A stretch of 64,000 nucleotides of DNA from Paracoccus mutanolyticus (GTDB lineage Bacteria; Pseudomonadota; Alphaproteobacteria; Rhodobacterales; Rhodobacteraceae), in NCBI RefSeq assembly GCF_003285265.1, contig NZ_CP030239.1:1818501-1882500 (forward strand), written 5' to 3'. Below the pieces are notes generated by a model. The model did not search any database. It was not told the origin of the DNA and saw nothing but the letters and a program-made list of their open reading frames with translations. Of the stretch, positions 62,462-64,000 are shown piece by piece (position 1 is the first letter of the stretch; each line of letters opens with the position of its first letter). A program made the position numbers and the translations under genes.

Positions 62462-63038
62462 CCCTGATCGCCCGCCTGCTGGGATCCTGCTGGGCTCGAT
62501 CCCCTTCGGCATCGTCATCACCCGGGCGCTGGGACTGGGCGACCTGCGCCAGATCGGCTCGGGCAATATCGGCGCGACCAATGTGCTGCGCACCGGCAAC
62601 ATGCCCGCGGCCCTGGCGACGCTGCTGCTGGATTCGGGCAAGGGCGCCATCGCGGTGCTGCTGGCGCGCTGGCTGGCGGGCCCCGACGCGGCGCTGGTCG
62701 CGGGGGCGGCGGCCTTCCTGGGCCACCTGTTCCCGGTCTGGCTGGGCTTCAAGGGCGGCAAGGGCGTCGCGACCTTCCTGGGGACGGTGCTCGCGCTCGA
62801 CTGGCGGCTGGGGCTGATTGCCTGCGGCCTGTGGCTGCTGACGGCGGCGGCGGGGCGCATCTCGTCGCTGTCGGCGCTGGTGGCGGCGGCGCTGACGCCG
62901 GCCTTTGCCTGGTGGCTCGACGGTCCGCGCATGGCGGTGGTGACAGGCTTCATGGCGGTGCTGATCTTCATCCGCCATCACGCCAACATCGGCCGCATCC
63001 TGGCCGGGACCGAGCCGCGCATCGGCCGCAAGGGCTGA
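62458..63038 (+). CDS. plsY: Glycerol-3-phosphate acyltransferase PlsY (frameshift near the start)
   Basis: Makes lysophosphatidic acid from acyl phosphate; inner membrane, about 193 residues and five helices. Motifs GSGNIGATNVLRT, GFKGGKGVAT and IRHHANIGRILAG. From the ATG at 62458 the reading is MTLIARLLG; one base lost near 62490 then moves to the LLGSIPFGIVITRALG frame, which stays open to the stop. With both losses uncorrected, the gene looks fused to pyrC'. Confidence 0.9.
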
Positions 63039-63039
63039 A

Positions 63040-63083
63040 TTCACCGTTTCCGAAGTACCCCGGGGTCCGGGGCAGAGCCCCGG
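63040..63083 (-). repeat. Two-part intergenic repeat, copy E (inverted) with terminator-like hairpin
   Basis: The core in reverse complement (63040-63060) is followed by a perfect 7-bp hairpin CCGGGGC (63067-63073) / GCCCCGG (63077-63083) with an AGA loop. The order hairpin, GGACCCC, core matches copy B. It lies in the gap between plsY and the convergent dehydrogenase gene and may end both transcripts. Confidence 0.7.
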
Positions 63084-63098
63084 CCGCCCGGTCCTGGT

Positions 63099-63974
63099 CT
63101 AGCGCGTGGGAACCGGCGTCTCGCCCGAATAGTCATAGAAGCCGCGGCCGGTCTTGCGGCCCAGCCAGCCCGCCTCGACATATTTGACCAGCAGCGGGCA
63201 GGGGCGATACTTGGTGTCGGCCAGCCCGTCGTGCAGCACGTTCATGATCGCAAGGCAGGTGTCCAGCCCGATGAAATCGGCCAGTTCCAGCGGACCCATC
63301 GGGTGGTTTGCCCCGAGCTTCATCGATTCGTCGATGGACCGGACGCTGCCCACGCCTTCGTACAGCACATAGACCGCCTCGTTGATCATCGGGATCAGCA
63401 CGCGGTTGACGATGAAGGCGGGAAAATCCTCGGCGCTGGCGGCGGTCTTGCCGATCTTCTCGACCACCTCCAGCAGCTGCTTGTAGGTCGCCTCGTCGGT
63501 GGCGATGCCGCGGATCAGCTCGACCAGCTGCATGACCGGCACCGGGTTCATGAAGTGCACGCCGATGAAGCGTTCCGGCCGGTCGGTGCGGCTGGCAAGC
63601 CGCGTGATCGAGATCGAGGAGGTGTTCGAGGCCAGGATCGTCTCGGGTTTCAGATGCGGCAGCAGGTCCTCGAAGATCGCCTGCTTGACGGTCTCGCGCT
63701 CGGTCGCGGCCTCGATGATCAGATCGCACTGGCCGAGGTCGGAGAGTTGCAGCGTGGTCCTGATGCGGCCAAGCGCCGCGTCCCTGTCCTGGTCCGAGAT
63801 CTTGCCCCGGCTGGCCTGGCGCGACAGGTTCCGGTCGACCAGCGCGACCGCCTTGTCCAGCGCCTCGCGCGAGATATCGGTCATCAGCACGTCATAGCCG
63901 GCCAGCGCAAAGACATGCGCGATCCCATTGCCCATCTGGCCCGCGCCGACGATGCCTACCGATTGAATCGCCAT
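63099..63974 (-). CDS. hbd: 3-hydroxybutyryl-CoA dehydrogenase
   Basis: NAD(P)-dependent oxidoreductase of short-chain hydroxyacyl-CoA, used in butyrate or PHB metabolism. 291 residues. Nucleotide loop [20 protein letters not shown], catalytic His in [16 protein letters not shown], Asn in [12 protein letters not shown]-terminal [17 protein letters not shown]. Complete, and the window ends 26 bases upstream of its ATG. Confidence 0.94.
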   Translation of the reverse strand: MAIQSVGIVGAGQMGNGIAHVFALAGYDVLMTDISREALDKAVALVDRNLSRQASRGKISDQDRDAALGRIRTTLQLSDLGQCDLIIEAATERETVKQAIFEDLLPHLKPETILASNTSSISITRLASRTDRPERFIGVHFMNPVPVMQLVELIRGIATDEATYKQLLEVVEKIGKTAASAEDFPAFIVNRVLIPMINEAVYVLYEGVGSVRSIDESMKLGANHPMGPLELADFIGLDTCLAIMNVLHDGLADTKYRPCPLLVKYVEAGWLGRKTGRGFYDYSGETPVPTR

Positions 63975-64000
63975 GTTTTCACCCCTTTGACCTTTGCAGG

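Overview
The window is GC-rich chromosomal DNA from an alphaproteobacterium of the Rhodobacteraceae, most likely Paracoccus or a close relative. The pointers are a red-type (form IC) RuBisCO operon with its own CbbX and CbbR, a petP-petR regulator pair, the rimP-nusA-ylxR-infB order, the rnd-kdsD-lptCAB-hpf-ptsN block and a dispersed GGGTATTTG..AAACGG intergenic repeat. I saw no rRNA, tRNA, CRISPR array, insertion sequence or prophage gene.

Layout. 0-2.5 kb: an Xre regulator and a TonB-dependent receptor. 2.6-7.6 kb: envelope and stress block (RNase D, KdsD, LptC, LptA, LptB, HPF, PtsN). 7.6-12.8 kb: IlvE, PetP, PetR, SecA. 13-16 kb: parvulin, ArgJ, MutT and a 43-residue small protein. 16-21.5 kb: infB, ylxR, nusA and rimP, read leftward, with a possible attenuator in the rimP leader. 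21.6-28 kb: TspO, proline iminopeptidase, UbiG, MarR, nitrilase, glutaredoxin, ComF, a methyltransferase and ferrochelatase. 28.3-37 kb: two L,D-transpeptidases, a CAP lipoprotein, a GFA protein, a 23S rRNA methyltransferase, an ABC exporter, CCA-adding enzyme, Nudix and Hsp33. 37-46.7 kb: the Calvin-cycle cluster cbbR / cbbF-P-T-A-L-S-X-E, which supplies FBPase, phosphoribulokinase, transketolase, aldolase, both RuBisCO subunits, the activase and the epimerase in one transcription unit. 46.8-48.5 kb: WaaA and a DUF1178 protein. 48.5-56.4 kb: an iron-acquisition island (FepB/D/C-like ABC transporter, trilactone-type esterase, EntF-like NRPS whose adenylation residues read as the serine code). 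56.5-64 kb: cytochrome b561, DUF2794, an AEC permease, TusA, DUF2478, CobA, PyrB with a PyrC that lacks zinc ligands, PlsY and 3-hydroxybutyryl-CoA dehydrogenase.

Sequence quality matters for every reader of this window. At least seventeen genes carry small deletions, nearly always one or two bases, and these hit genes that cannot be dead in a living cell (infB, lptB, waaA). About 200 bases of the aldolase gene read like a badly degraded copy of itself. I read this as base-calling or consensus error and annotate each such gene as one CDS, with the break located. The least ordinary biology is the serine-type NRPS and esterase island without catechol genes, the two-part intergenic repeat family, the hairpins between hpf and ptsN, the rimP-leader terminator and the 43-residue protein.
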